Source: Nitrospiraceae bacterium (GTDB lineage: Bacteria > Nitrospirota > Thermodesulfovibrionia > Thermodesulfovibrionales > UBA9159). Taken from it: a stretch of DNA of 6,891 bases. Location of the stretch: assembly GCA_003453735.1 (NCBI GenBank), contig DMNE01000010.1:2314-9204 (forward strand), given 5' to 3'. The notes beneath the pieces are model-generated. The model saw nothing but the letters and a program-made list of their open reading frames with translations. It searched no databases and was not told the origin of the DNA. The position numbers were made by a program, and so were the translations under genes. Of the stretch, positions 1 to 5,603 are shown piece by piece. Position 1 is the stretch's first letter. Each line of letters opens with the position of its first letter.

Positions 1-126
1 GGTCAGATTGTTGCCGTCGATCTTCGTGATCTTGCCTGTTACGGGCTCAGCGGCGAATGCAAGACTGACAATGCCGAGCGCAAATATCACTGCCACTACT
101 ACTACGAAAAGCCTTTTCATCATCAT
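1..126 (-). CDS. Small exported protein, N-terminal part (runs off the window)
   Basis: Only the first 42 codons are present; the gene continues past base 1. Translation gives a classic Sec signal peptide: start MMMKRLF, a hydrophobic core rich in V/A/I (about residues 6-22), then LAFA-AEPV, with probable cleavage after residue 25. The mature protein begins AEPVTGKITKIDGNNLT, the opening of a beta strand-turn-strand unit as seen in many small periplasmic OB-fold-like proteins; the family cannot be fixed from 17 residues. Three ATG codons are stacked (126, 123, 120). A perfect AAGGAGGTGA (133-142) lies 6 nt before the first, so 126 is taken as the start. It is transcribed leftward, alone as far as can be seen, and a 7-bp hairpin sits just upstream of its ribosome site. 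Confidence 0.75.
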   Translation of the reverse strand, partial: MMMKRLFVVVVAVIFALGIVSLAFAAEPVTGKITKIDGNNLT

Positions 127-148
127 TCCCTCTCACCTCCTTCCTATG

Positions 149-167
149 GTTCCCTGGGATAGGGAAC
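149..167 (-). promoter_or_regulatory. 5'-UTR hairpin next to a ribosome binding site
   Basis: The minus strand reads GTTCCCTATCCCAGGGAAC, a perfect 7-bp stem with a 5-nt loop, ending 6 nt before the AAGGAGGTGA of the exported-protein gene. It could protect the mRNA 5' end or be a protein-binding dyad. The sequence does not say which. Confidence 0.4.
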
Positions 168-632
168 ATGATCTCTTTTCTCCGGCGGTTTTCTCTCTTT
201 AGGCCTTACAGCGATGAAAAGTATTCCATTTGAGTCAGCGTCCCCTTCGGAAAGGGCAGTCCGGTCATTCTCATTGTCTTAAAAGGATTTCTCAATTCAC
301 AACCTGCCCACAGCACTCCTCAAGAAATTCCACCTTAGTAATATAAAACAATACCGAAAAAAAAGAACAATAAAAAAGCCTTATCAATCAATAAGTGGGC
401 TTTATGAATTGAGTCTTGAAAAGTTACATACTTAAAACACTAAAAACTGCAGGCTCAAAAACGGTTTTAAGTCCTATTGTTCGTTCTTCTGCATTCAATA
501 CGGACAGCGTGTTGCTAGAGGCTCCTTCAACATTTGCTGGCTTTCGATGTCCTCTGTCCTTAAATTAGCAACGTCTCTTCGAAATTAACTGCCCTTTTCT
601 GTCATCCTTCTGATTAAAATATCCTTAAGATA
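168..632. other. Non-coding stretch, no supportable gene
   Basis: AT-rich DNA broken by stops in all frames. Short open runs exist: a 22-codon minus frame at 206-274 starting MRMTGLPFPK, and a 46-codon minus frame ending at 424 that lacks a usable start. Neither has a ribosome site or recognisable similarity. The only firm structure is the minus-strand terminator at 372-403. The stretch probably holds the promoter of the exported-protein gene, but I could not pick convincing -35/-10 boxes. Confidence 0.5.
372..403 (-). terminator. Putative intrinsic terminator
   Basis: Read on the minus strand: AAAGCC, CAC bulge, TTAT, six-base loop, ATAA, then GGCTTTTTT. The stem is ten base pairs with a 3-nt bulge, followed by six T, with a second T-run about 10 nt on. 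It would end leftward transcription coming from beyond 403, where no intact gene is visible, so it may be the relic of a lost gene. Confidence 0.45.
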
Positions 633-839
633 ATGGACGGCGGTATAACTTTCTGAGGCCGCCGAACTGCCTCCGTCAAGGCTGCGGGAGCAACAGGATT
701 TGGGCCATGGTTACTTAGGAGCGTGAAGGTCATGCTTGATTTCTTAGAGGAGTTCTCCTCTGCGCTCCTGGTGAAAGCGGCAAAGTCCGAGGCAATCGGG
801 CAGGCACTAAAGCCGAGGGATGTGTTGTCTGCAGGCTGA
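633..839 (+). pseudogene. UGA-interrupted small ORF (nonsense mutation or, less likely, selenocysteine)
   Basis: From ATG 633 the frame reads MDGGITF, then TGA at 654-656, then 60 open codons to TGA 837-839. The part after the stop looks protein-like: GRRTASVKAAGATGFGPW, followed by an amphipathic helix (MLDFLEEFSSALLVKAAKSE and on) and the tail LKPRDVLSAG. I do not recognise the family. No good ribosome site precedes 633. The opposite strand is also open here (614-844), so the coding strand is not certain. The simplest reading is a decayed gene whose Trp codon became TGA. A small hairpin after the UGA leaves the selenocysteine reading open (see findings). Confidence 0.25.
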
Positions 840-1077
840 CGCATTTGTTATAAGATTACTATGAGGGAAAAACACTCTTCGAAGGATAAACTTAATCCTG
901 TCCCTGCTATCCTTGTGAAGAGCTACATAACAGATGCAAGCAATTTGCTTAACACCGTCCCCTGTGATCCTCCCCTTTCCTTTAATACATCGCCTGCAAA
1001 TCCTGTTCGCCAAGGGGCTCTATCCCTGCTTGGCAGGCCCTTCTTGAAGCGGGGATATACCAGAAAAACACTGTCTT
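840..1077. other. Intergenic stretch with weak open frames
   Basis: A 74-codon plus frame (861-1085) and overlapping minus frames (807-1013, 923-1237) cross this stretch. None has a ribosome site or a recognisable motif, and they contradict one another, so none is called. An inverted repeat GCCAAG (1009-1014) / CTTGGC (1029-1034) with a 14-nt loop is present but lacks a T-tract. Confidence 0.4.
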
Positions 1078-1086
1078 TGTTATAAT
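1078..1086 (+). promoter_or_regulatory. Extended -10 promoter for the membrane-protein gene
   Basis: TGTTATAAT is a perfect extended -10 element (TGn plus TATAAT). No -35 is apparent at 16-18 bp, as is common for extended -10 promoters. Transcription would start near 1093, giving a leader of about 135 nt before the GTG start at 1229. The leader holds a 20-codon ORF (1085-1147, starting MKKSFSFDSG) without a ribosome site, and a weak AGAGA/TCTCT hairpin near 1187-1205. Confidence 0.4.
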
Positions 1087-1228
1087 GAAGAAATCGTTCT
1101 CCTTTGATTCCGGCACACTGAACTGCATAGGAGACGAAGATACTTAAGTGAGAGCAGATTTGTCGGGTAAAAGACGCAAAGACTTGAGAGAAACCTGATT
1201 CTCTTAGTGACTGAAAGGGACATTTGGC

Positions 1229-2263
1229 GTGCAACATATATTATTGTCGGTCTTCATGCTGAGTTTTCTTTTGTTCCTTTTGATTGCAGGGGCGCTCTCC
1301 CCTCTGTGGATTCGCAAGGAACAACCCCGAGTCTTCTATGCCAGAATCTTCAACTGGTTTACCCTTGGCGGCGGAATAATCCTTGTCAGCGTCGTTATAT
1401 GGACAGGCTTAATTGACTATCTCATCGGCAGGACTGAATCTCGGACGCTGGTCGCGCTGGCTGTGTTTTTTTCCATCATCGTAGTCGGCACCGGCAGCAA
1501 TATGCTCTATGAGTTGTCTGTCAAGAGGCACATGGAACCGCTCGGAGCAAAGAAACTCAGGCAGCGCTATCCCGATTCCCCCTGGAAATGGAGTAAGCGG
1601 TGGCAGAGCAACAGGATTGAATATTCCGACAAAAACGAGATTATCTTCAGTTATCTTATTACGGCAATGATCATCACTGGAATAGTACTGAGCTTTCTTT
1701 TGAATACGGAGGAGATTCTCAAACGTTTCCAGGAAAACCGGATGGACAGTCTTGTCATCCTCTATATTCTTGTCATGGGAGTTCTTTTCTCCGTCAGGTT
1801 TGCCATTAGCTCCACTAACAGGTGGAGGAAATTCAAGAGATCTTCCTTCGTGATGTCCACCTTCCCGGCAGTCATTGGAGGAAAGCTTGAGGGTGAGATC
1901 CAGACGAGGTGCAGACGTGTTCCCTGCAACGGATTCGATCTGAAACTCTCATGCATTGAAATGGACATCTCCTTTCGGAAATCTATCCATAACATAACGG
2001 AAACGGTTCTTTGGGAGTCGAAGAAGAAAGTCCAGATCGACAACATTCGAATGGGACCCTGCGGAATTTCATTTCCGGTCTCCTTCAATATTCCGGTAAA
2101 CACAGAGGAAACTGACACTGTATCACGCGACAGGAGGATTCATTGGGTACTAAAAGCGCATGGTACTGGCGACGAACATTGTCTTTCTGCAGTCTTTAAG
2201 GTCCCCGTTTTCAGGGTAAGAATTGAGCATCTTGACAACAATCTCACTTCCTCCCGCTGTTGA
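1229..2263 (+). CDS. Five-helix membrane protein with C-terminal arrestin-like beta domain
   Basis: 344 residues, function unknown. Hydrophobic segments lie at about 3-26, 45-65, 73-94, 138-158 and 174-193. Between the third and fourth is a basic loop (about 97-135) with many K, R and W. Residues 206-330 are soluble and beta-rich: FPAVIGGKLEGEI, VLWES, GISFPVSFNIP, IHWVLKAHG and FKVPVF recall the arrestin/Spo0M-like sandwich, where a W-x-L strand is followed by an F-x-VPV strand. That resemblance is by eye. The domain also carries five cysteines. The start is GTG 1229, with GAAAGGGA (1213-1220) 8 nt upstream; the next in-frame ATG (1256) would cut into the first helix. The gene stands alone and converges on the YeeE/YedE gene 100 bp downstream. 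A link to sulfur transport is not shown. Confidence 0.8.
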   Translation: MQHILLSVFMLSFLLFLLIAGALSPLWIRKEQPRVFYARIFNWFTLGGGIILVSVVIWTGLIDYLIGRTESRTLVALAVFFSIIVVGTGSNMLYELSVKRHMEPLGAKKLRQRYPDSPWKWSKRWQSNRIEYSDKNEIIFSYLITAMIITGIVLSFLLNTEEILKRFQENRMDSLVILYILVMGVLFSVRFAISSTNRWRKFKRSSFVMSTFPAVIGGKLEGEIQTRCRRVPCNGFDLKLSCIEMDISFRKSIHNITETVLWESKKKVQIDNIRMGPCGISFPVSFNIPVNTEETDTVSRDRRIHWVLKAHGTGDEHCLSAVFKVPVFRVRIEHLDNNLTSSRC

Positions 2264-2342
2264 TCCCTTTATTGGATGCAACAATATCATATCGATCTCA
2301 TTCACAAAAAAGAGCCACCTTCTTGTCAATAGGTTAGCCCCA

Positions 2343-2359
2343 AGTATCGTCCTGATACT
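2343..2359. terminator. Weak hairpin between convergent genes
   Basis: AGTATC, five-base loop, GATACT: a perfect 6-bp stem 5 nt beyond the YeeE/YedE stop codon and 80 nt beyond the membrane-protein stop. Flanking T-runs are poor on both strands. It is the only candidate bidirectional terminator in the gap. Confidence 0.25.
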
Positions 2360-2363
2360 AAAT

Positions 2364-3461
2364 TTATTCTGTTGCCCTGACGAACTTGAAATAGACCATT
2401 ACCCAGTTGCCGAGCATGATCGAAATAATTGCCACCAAACTGGCAAGTGACATGGTGGACATTCCTGTAATACCATGACCGACGTTGCATCCTCCGGCGA
2501 TGGCTGCTCCTACACCCATAAGGATACTCCCAAAGAAAACGGTAACTACCTCCTTTGCCGGCGGCGTCTTCCACTTGAACTCCTTGAGGCCTAAAGCACT
2601 TATCCAAGAACCAATAGGAACGGCAAGAATAAAGAAAACACCCCATGTACCCGTGAAGATCCCAATGAAACTGAATTCCCGAAATGGAGAATGAGTACTG
2701 TTGGTAAGCATAGAGTAGAATAACTCTCTCAAGGGAGTGGCTATGGCAAGCCCTCTTGGGGCCCCCCCAAAGACAGAAGATACCTCCCAGGCGAGTATGG
2801 TCAACAACCCGACAAGAACGCCGGTCAGTCCCCATGAATAGGTGCCCTTTTCGGACTTGCCGAAGTCAGGTCTTCCCTTAAAGACAAAGACCAACATTAC
2901 AATGGTGAAAACTGCGATTGTGCTCCATTTTGCTATCTGGCCGCCCCCGAAGAGATCCCAAATGGCAGGGTTACTCACTCCAAAGACCTCAAGTCTAAAG
3001 CTTTTCAGGTAGTCACGCACGGGACTGAGTAGTCCGTCCGTTGTCATGCCGATACCAAAAAAGAACCCGACGATAGCGATTAAAGCCCCGATCTGGCCCT
3101 CACCTAATCTGTAAACAATACCGCTCGCACATCCGCCTGCAAGGACTATCCCGAGACCGAAGAGGAAACCGCCAAGGATATCGGCCATAGGAACAAAAGT
3201 CTGACGCATCAGTACCGTTGAAACAAAATGCCCTGCATCCTGATCATAGGTAAATATGAGTCCGGCGCTTTCCAGAATGTTCGTGCCTATTATTGCAACC
3301 GAAACGCAAAGCAGATATGCCCTGAAGAACGTGAGATCCTGAATGAATATGATGTCCCTGAATGCCGAATTGAGGCAGAAACGCCCTCTCTGGAGAACAT
3401 ATCCAACCGCAATCCCAACAAGTATGGCTGACAAGGCTGAAATAACACTACCGAATGGCAT
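2364..3461 (-). CDS. YeeE/YedE family (TsuA-type) sulfur-compound transporter
   Basis: 365 residues, inner membrane, mostly hydrophobic helices. The three hallmark Cys motifs of the family are intact: QRGRFCLNSAFRD (C29), LAGGCASGIVYRLGEGQIGA (C111) and IAGGCNVGHGITG (C325). In the structurally studied bacterial TsuA these conserved cysteines line the path that passes thiosulfate, so thiosulfate or a related sulfur species is the likely cargo. The length suits the single-chain two-repeat form; the first and last motifs mark the pseudo-symmetric halves. A soluble-looking stretch at about 144-180 and a loop at 198-208 separate them. The start is ATG 3461, with GGGAGGA (3468-3474) 6 nt upstream. 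It has its own promoter at 3639-3667 and is separated from the Usp genes by a strong terminator. A YedE/FdhT-type selenium role is an alternative, but no selenium gene is nearby. Confidence 0.9.
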   Translation of the reverse strand: MPFGSVISALSAILVGIAVGYVLQRGRFCLNSAFRDIIFIQDLTFFRAYLLCVSVAIIGTNILESAGLIFTYDQDAGHFVSTVLMRQTFVPMADILGGFLFGLGIVLAGGCASGIVYRLGEGQIGALIAIVGFFFGIGMTTDGLLSPVRDYLKSFRLEVFGVSNPAIWDLFGGGQIAKWSTIAVFTIVMLVFVFKGRPDFGKSEKGTYSWGLTGVLVGLLTILAWEVSSVFGGAPRGLAIATPLRELFYSMLTNSTHSPFREFSFIGIFTGTWGVFFILAVPIGSWISALGLKEFKWKTPPAKEVVTVFFGSILMGVGAAIAGGCNVGHGITGMSTMSLASLVAIISIMLGNWVMVYFKFVRATE

Positions 3462-3537
3462 AAGCGTTCCTCCCGATCATGAGCGTCAAAGTATTATTGT
3501 TGTTTCCTACAAATGTAAATACCGAAAATTTCTCCAC
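3448..3537 (-). CDS. Possible 29-codon leader peptide overlapping the transporter start
   Basis: GTG 3537 opens a frame starting MEKFSVFTFVGNNNN and stopping at TAG 3448, 14 nt inside the transporter gene. A purine-rich GAGGAGGA (3548-3555) lies 10 nt upstream. The overlap would allow translational coupling to the transporter. The evidence is the ribosome site, the open frame and the overlap only, so this may be chance. Confidence 0.25.
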   Translation of the reverse strand: MEKFSVFTFVGNNNNTLTLMIGRNAYAIR

Positions 3538-3586
3538 GGTTCCCTTTTCCTCCTCTTTACAAGAAATAGACAGCCTGTTAATGATC

Positions 3587-3596
3587 GTGTTAACAC
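3587..3596. promoter_or_regulatory. GTGTTAACAC palindrome, candidate operator
   Basis: A perfect 10-bp palindrome downstream of the predicted transporter transcription start (about +36 to +45). A GTTAAT half-like unit lies 12 bp away at 3577-3582. The GTTAAC core recurs upstream of the Usp operon and upstream of the third Usp remnant, which suggests one regulator; its identity is unknown. Confidence 0.35.
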
Positions 3597-3638
3597 TATT
3601 TCATAAACGTTTACTTATTACTCGTAATTAGTCGTAAA

Positions 3639-3667
3639 ATACTACGTTTTTACCGTTAAATTGTCAA
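3639..3667 (-). promoter_or_regulatory. Sigma-70 promoter of the YeeE/YedE gene
   Basis: Minus strand: TTGACA (3662-3667), exactly 17 bp, TAGTAT (3639-3644). The -35 is perfect and the -10 matches four of six. The predicted start is near 3632, giving a 5' leader of about 170 nt that contains the GTTAAC palindrome and the possible leader ORF. Confidence 0.65.
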
Positions 3668-3713
3668 CTCCTTTGTCAAAATAACGCACTAAAGAGACAA
3701 TCTTGAGCGATGG

Positions 3714-3742
3714 AAAAACGCCGCTGAGTGATCAGCGGCGTT
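3714..3742 (-). terminator. Intrinsic terminator of the Usp operon
   Basis: Minus strand: AACGCCGCTGA, loop TCAC, TCAGCGGCGTT, then more T (five A at 3714-3718 on the plus strand). The stem is 11 perfect base pairs with a 4-nt loop. It lies 42 nt past the stop codon at 3784 and insulates the transporter gene from the Usp operon. Confidence 0.9.
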
Positions 3743-3783
3743 CCAATGGGCAATGAATTGACAGGCAAAACATCCCAACTAAT

Positions 3784-4293
3784 CTATATCTTCACAGCAG
3801 CTCCCTGTACACCATAGACTTCCTTCGAGCCCTCTTCCTTGCCGATAAGAACAGGAACCTTGGATCTTTTCTCCACTTCGCTGGGCAGACACCCTGCAAT
3901 AAGCCGCAACATTCCCTTATTTCCATTTGAGCCGGTTATAATGAGATCAACCTTCTCATCCTCGGCAACCTTCAGGATCTCGTCGGCCGCGATGCCGTCT
4001 CTGATCAAAGTCCTTACGCTGATTAACCCGCAGTCCTCAAATTCCCTCTTATAGTACTTGAGGATCTGCTCCGATTCTCTGTCAAGCTTTTCCTTGTACT
4101 CAGTGCCTTTGAGAGACTCCCTCAGCGTTGAAAGCTCAGCATCTCCGAGCATATCAATCATTAAGGATTTCCCTTGCAGCCGCTGAACATGAAGAAGCAA
4201 CACTTCTTCAGGTGGCCGAACCAAATTCTTAAAAACCGACAATACCGCCTTTGAAGCCTTTGTGTCGTCTACTGCTATCAATACCTTTTTCAT
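3784..4293 (-). CDS. Universal stress protein, UspA family (second gene of pair)
   Basis: 169 residues, cytoplasmic, one Usp domain (Rossmann-like alpha/beta). It begins MKKVLIAVDDTKASKAVLSV, with the family's V-D near the nucleotide pocket. The second signature, GSNGNKGMLRLIAGC (121-135), fits G-x2-G-x9-G but ends Gly-Cys where ATP-binding Usps have Gly-Ser/Thr, so nucleotide binding may be altered. Compared with usual Usps of 140-150 residues it has a longer helical linker (LQGKSLMIDMLGDAE, 39-53) and a short tail. ATG 4293 is chosen because AAGGAGGAG lies directly upstream and the Usp fold starts there; a frame open to 4485 would only add the antisense of its neighbour's end. It lies 34 nt after the upstream Usp gene and shares its sigma-54 promoter. 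The two proteins are clear paralogues. Confidence 0.92.
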   Translation of the reverse strand: MKKVLIAVDDTKASKAVLSVFKNLVRPPEEVLLLHVQRLQGKSLMIDMLGDAELSTLRESLKGTEYKEKLDRESEQILKYYKREFEDCGLISVRTLIRDGIAADEILKVAEDEKVDLIITGSNGNKGMLRLIAGCLPSEVEKRSKVPVLIGKEEGSKEVYGVQGAAVKI

Positions 4294-4327
4294 ATCTCCT
4301 CCTTTTTTCTTAACAACAAAATTATGT

Positions 4328-4897
4328 TTACCTTCGGACAAGCGTTCCCAAGAGAAACAAACCAAGAACGATTGCGCTTGTGACAGAAACAGAAGCGATA
4401 GCATCCCTCCAACTGTATGGCTCTTCACAGGTAGACGGTCTTTTTGCAACGAGCACGGGGACTTTGGTGTGTTTCTGTACTTCACGGGTTACAGAGCCGG
4501 AGATGACCCTGTTAAGCCCCCTCCTCCCGCTATTACCAAGGAGGATGAGGTCAACGTTTTCTTCAGCCGCAACTTTCACTATTTCATCGCAGGGATGGCC
4601 GGTCCGTATTTTCGCTGTGATGCTGACTGTGCCGTTATTCTCCAACTCACTTTTATAGTAATTCAGGATCTTGTCAGCTTTTTCATCTAGGGCATGCTTA
4701 TGCTCTGTCCCAGCTATAGACTCTTTTAAAGTAGCCATTTCAGCGTCGCCTAACATATCGAGCATCAACGACCTTCCCTGCAGCTTTTCGACATGAAGCA
4801 AAATTACGTGTTCCGGCCTCCTTACTAAGTTGTAGAAAGTTGATAACACAGCAGTCGAGGCCTTAGTACCATCCACTGCTATTAGAACCTTATTCAT
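4328..4897 (-). CDS. Universal stress protein with C-terminal membrane helix (first gene of pair)
   Basis: 189 residues. The N-terminal Usp domain (1-150) begins MNKVLIAVDGTKASTAVLST. It carries a complete ATP-binding signature, GNSGRRGLNRVISGS (121-135: G-x2-G-x9-G-S), and ends KVPVLVAKRPS. Unlike its neighbour it continues into about 38 extra residues with one hydrophobic helix (about 166-186, SVSVTSAIVLGLFLLGTLV) and a terminal RR, so it is probably tail-anchored with the Usp domain in the cytoplasm. The start is ATG 4897, with AAAGGAGG four or five nt upstream. It is the first gene after a sigma-54 promoter at 4945-4960. Strong similarity to the next gene along the whole domain, including the LQG-S-DMLGDAE linker, marks a tandem duplication. 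A third copy survives as a fragment at 5604-5663. Confidence 0.93.
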   Translation of the reverse strand: MNKVLIAVDGTKASTAVLSTFYNLVRRPEHVILLHVEKLQGRSLMLDMLGDAEMATLKESIAGTEHKHALDEKADKILNYYKSELENNGTVSITAKIRTGHPCDEIVKVAAEENVDLILLGNSGRRGLNRVISGSVTREVQKHTKVPVLVAKRPSTCEEPYSWRDAIASVSVTSAIVLGLFLLGTLVRR

Positions 4898-4944
4898 TTT
4901 TCCTCCTTTATTTCAATCTTTATATGCAGCTCGTTCTTCTATAG

Positions 4945-4960
4945 TGCAAATCATATGCCA
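4945..4960 (-). promoter_or_regulatory. Sigma-54 (RpoN) -24/-12 promoter of the Usp operon
   Basis: The minus strand reads TGGCATATGATTTGCA, matching the consensus TGGCAY-N5-TTGCA with correct GG-to-GC spacing. The predicted start is near 4934, leaving a leader of about 37 nt that ends in the AAAGGAGG of the first Usp gene. Such promoters need an AAA+ activator; one is encoded from 6172. Confidence 0.8.
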
Positions 4961-4989
4961 GATCTATAATAAAGTAAGTTATCTTTTTA

Positions 4990-5002
4990 TATCAGCAAGT
5001 TA
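4990..5002 (+). promoter_or_regulatory. IHF-like bending site
   Basis: TATCAGCAAGTTA matches the IHF consensus WATCARNNNNTTR at every position. It lies between the -24/-12 promoter and the GTTAAC cluster, centred about 62 bp upstream of the predicted start, where IHF commonly bends DNA at sigma-54 promoters. The surrounding DNA is AT-rich. Confidence 0.5.
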
Positions 5003-5037
5003 TACAAATGAATCATTATTCTTATTGGGAAATGAGC

Positions 5038-5092
5038 GTTAATTGGTTAACATTGTTCATTAACATTGTTAACATGAGGCTAAACGGTTAAC
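5038..5092. promoter_or_regulatory. GTTAAC repeat cluster, candidate upstream activating sequence
   Basis: GTTAAC occurs at 5046, 5068 and 5087, with GTTAAT at 5038 and ATTAAC at 5059. The 28 bp at 5046-5073 form an imperfect palindrome (24 of 28 positions self-complementary), and TTAACATTGTT is directly repeated at 5047 and 5060 (13-bp period). The palindrome centre is about 125 bp upstream of the predicted Usp start, a usual distance for a sigma-54 enhancer. The bound protein is not identified. Confidence 0.5.
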
Positions 5093-5224
5093 AGCGGACA
5101 CCTTTTCTTCTTGCTGGCCATGCTTTTTCCTGCGCTGAACATGTCCCACGCTGAAGAAAAGGAGTACGCAAAGGTGAAAGGAAATCCTTTTACCATGCCC
5201 CCTGTATTTATGTTAAGCCGGTAG
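5084..5224 (+). pseudogene. N-terminal remnant of an exported protein, cut by a repeat element
   Basis: One frame reads HLFFLLAMLFPALNMSHAEE then KEYAKVKGNPFTMPPVF, a hydrophobic core, a signal-peptidase-like SHA-EE site and a mature start. It then enters the first 161-bp element and stops at 5222. No start codon with a ribosome site is in frame; ATG 5074 (MRLNG) is out of frame and would need a frameshift. If the element is removed at the flanking GTATTTA repeats, the frame stays open for about 20 further codons. Family not recognised. Confidence 0.3.
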
Positions 5225-5375
5225 CTTAGGCTGTTGATGACTCAAGGAAACTCCTCGCAATTACATTTGTTTTAATGTTCTCCTCACAGAAGATATCTTC
5301 TCCAGGAAAGATACCTTCAATCCCCTGATTTCTGAAGGTCTTCGGAAATCTTTCAACACGATAAGTTACCGCGTT
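5215..5375 (+). repeat. 161-bp palindromic element, copy 1
   Basis: The left end is AAGCCGGTAGCTTA plus 10 nt (5215-5238). The right end (5352-5375) is its degenerate inverse (17 of 24 positions). The exact middle holds AGAAGATATCTTCT (5288-5301), a 14-bp palindrome, followed by AGATACCTT, which can pair back with it. It is the same length as copy 2, with the middle motif at the same offset (73) and no apparent indels. GTATTTA occurs just outside both ends (5204-5210, 5377-5383) and may be a target-site duplication. The copy is more degraded than copy 2. It encodes nothing obvious and resembles a MITE or REP-like element. Confidence 0.6.
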
Positions 5376-5432
5376 AGTATTTAGGTTGGGGTTGCTTCAC
5401 AGCATCCTTCAAGCCCTTCCCCGAGTAAACTC

Positions 5433-5593
5433 AAGCCGGTAGCTTATCGTGTTGCAGTTCGAACGGAAACATAATAATCACAAGGGTTATTTGGCTTTTC
5501 TGAAAAGAAGATATCTTCTTCGATGAAGATACCTTGGAACTGTTAACCCGTAAGGGTTTGCTGAAATATTGCAACACGTTAAGCTACCGGCTT
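5433..5593 (+). repeat. 161-bp palindromic element, copy 2
   Basis: The 24-nt terminal inverted repeats (5433-5456 and 5570-5593) match at 23 of 24 positions, both ending in AAGCCGG outward. The central AGAAGATATCTTCT is at 5506-5519, and AAGATATCTTC / GAAGATACCTT can form an inner hairpin. Further inner pairs exist (CAGTTC with GAACTG, GGGTTA with TAACCC). It is in the same orientation as copy 1, with 57 bp between them. The flanks GTAAACT (5425-5431) and GTAGACT (5597-5603) could be a decayed target duplication. The right end lies 10 bp from the third Usp fragment. Confidence 0.7.
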
Positions 5594-5603
5594 GGGGTAG
5601 ACT

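Noticed and set aside
424..561. 46-codon minus frame ending LKTVFEPAVFSVLSM just before the terminator at 372-403
   Set aside because: No start codon with a ribosome site, and a stop immediately upstream; 46 open codons are expected often by chance. It could be the tail of a dead gene but cannot be supported.
861..1085. 74-codon plus-strand open frame starting MREKHSSKDK
   Set aside because: No ribosome site, no recognisable motif, Pro/Ser/Asn-rich tail, and it competes with minus frames of similar length; not convincing as a gene.
1173..1183. GACGCAAAGAC resembles the conserved core of the c-di-GMP-I (GEMM) riboswitch
   Set aside because: The upstream GGCAAACC segment, the GNRA hairpin and the paired elements of that riboswitch cannot be found around it.
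4294..4485. 64-codon N-terminal extension of the second Usp gene up to ATG 4485
   Set aside because: It overlaps the end of the first Usp gene in another frame, whereas ATG 4293 has an AAGGAGGAG and matches the Usp N-terminus.
5376..5432. Minus-strand frame reading VYSGKGLKDAVKQPQPKY between the two repeat copies
   Set aside because: Only 18 codons and no recognisable family; it could be a gene tail but cannot be told from chance.
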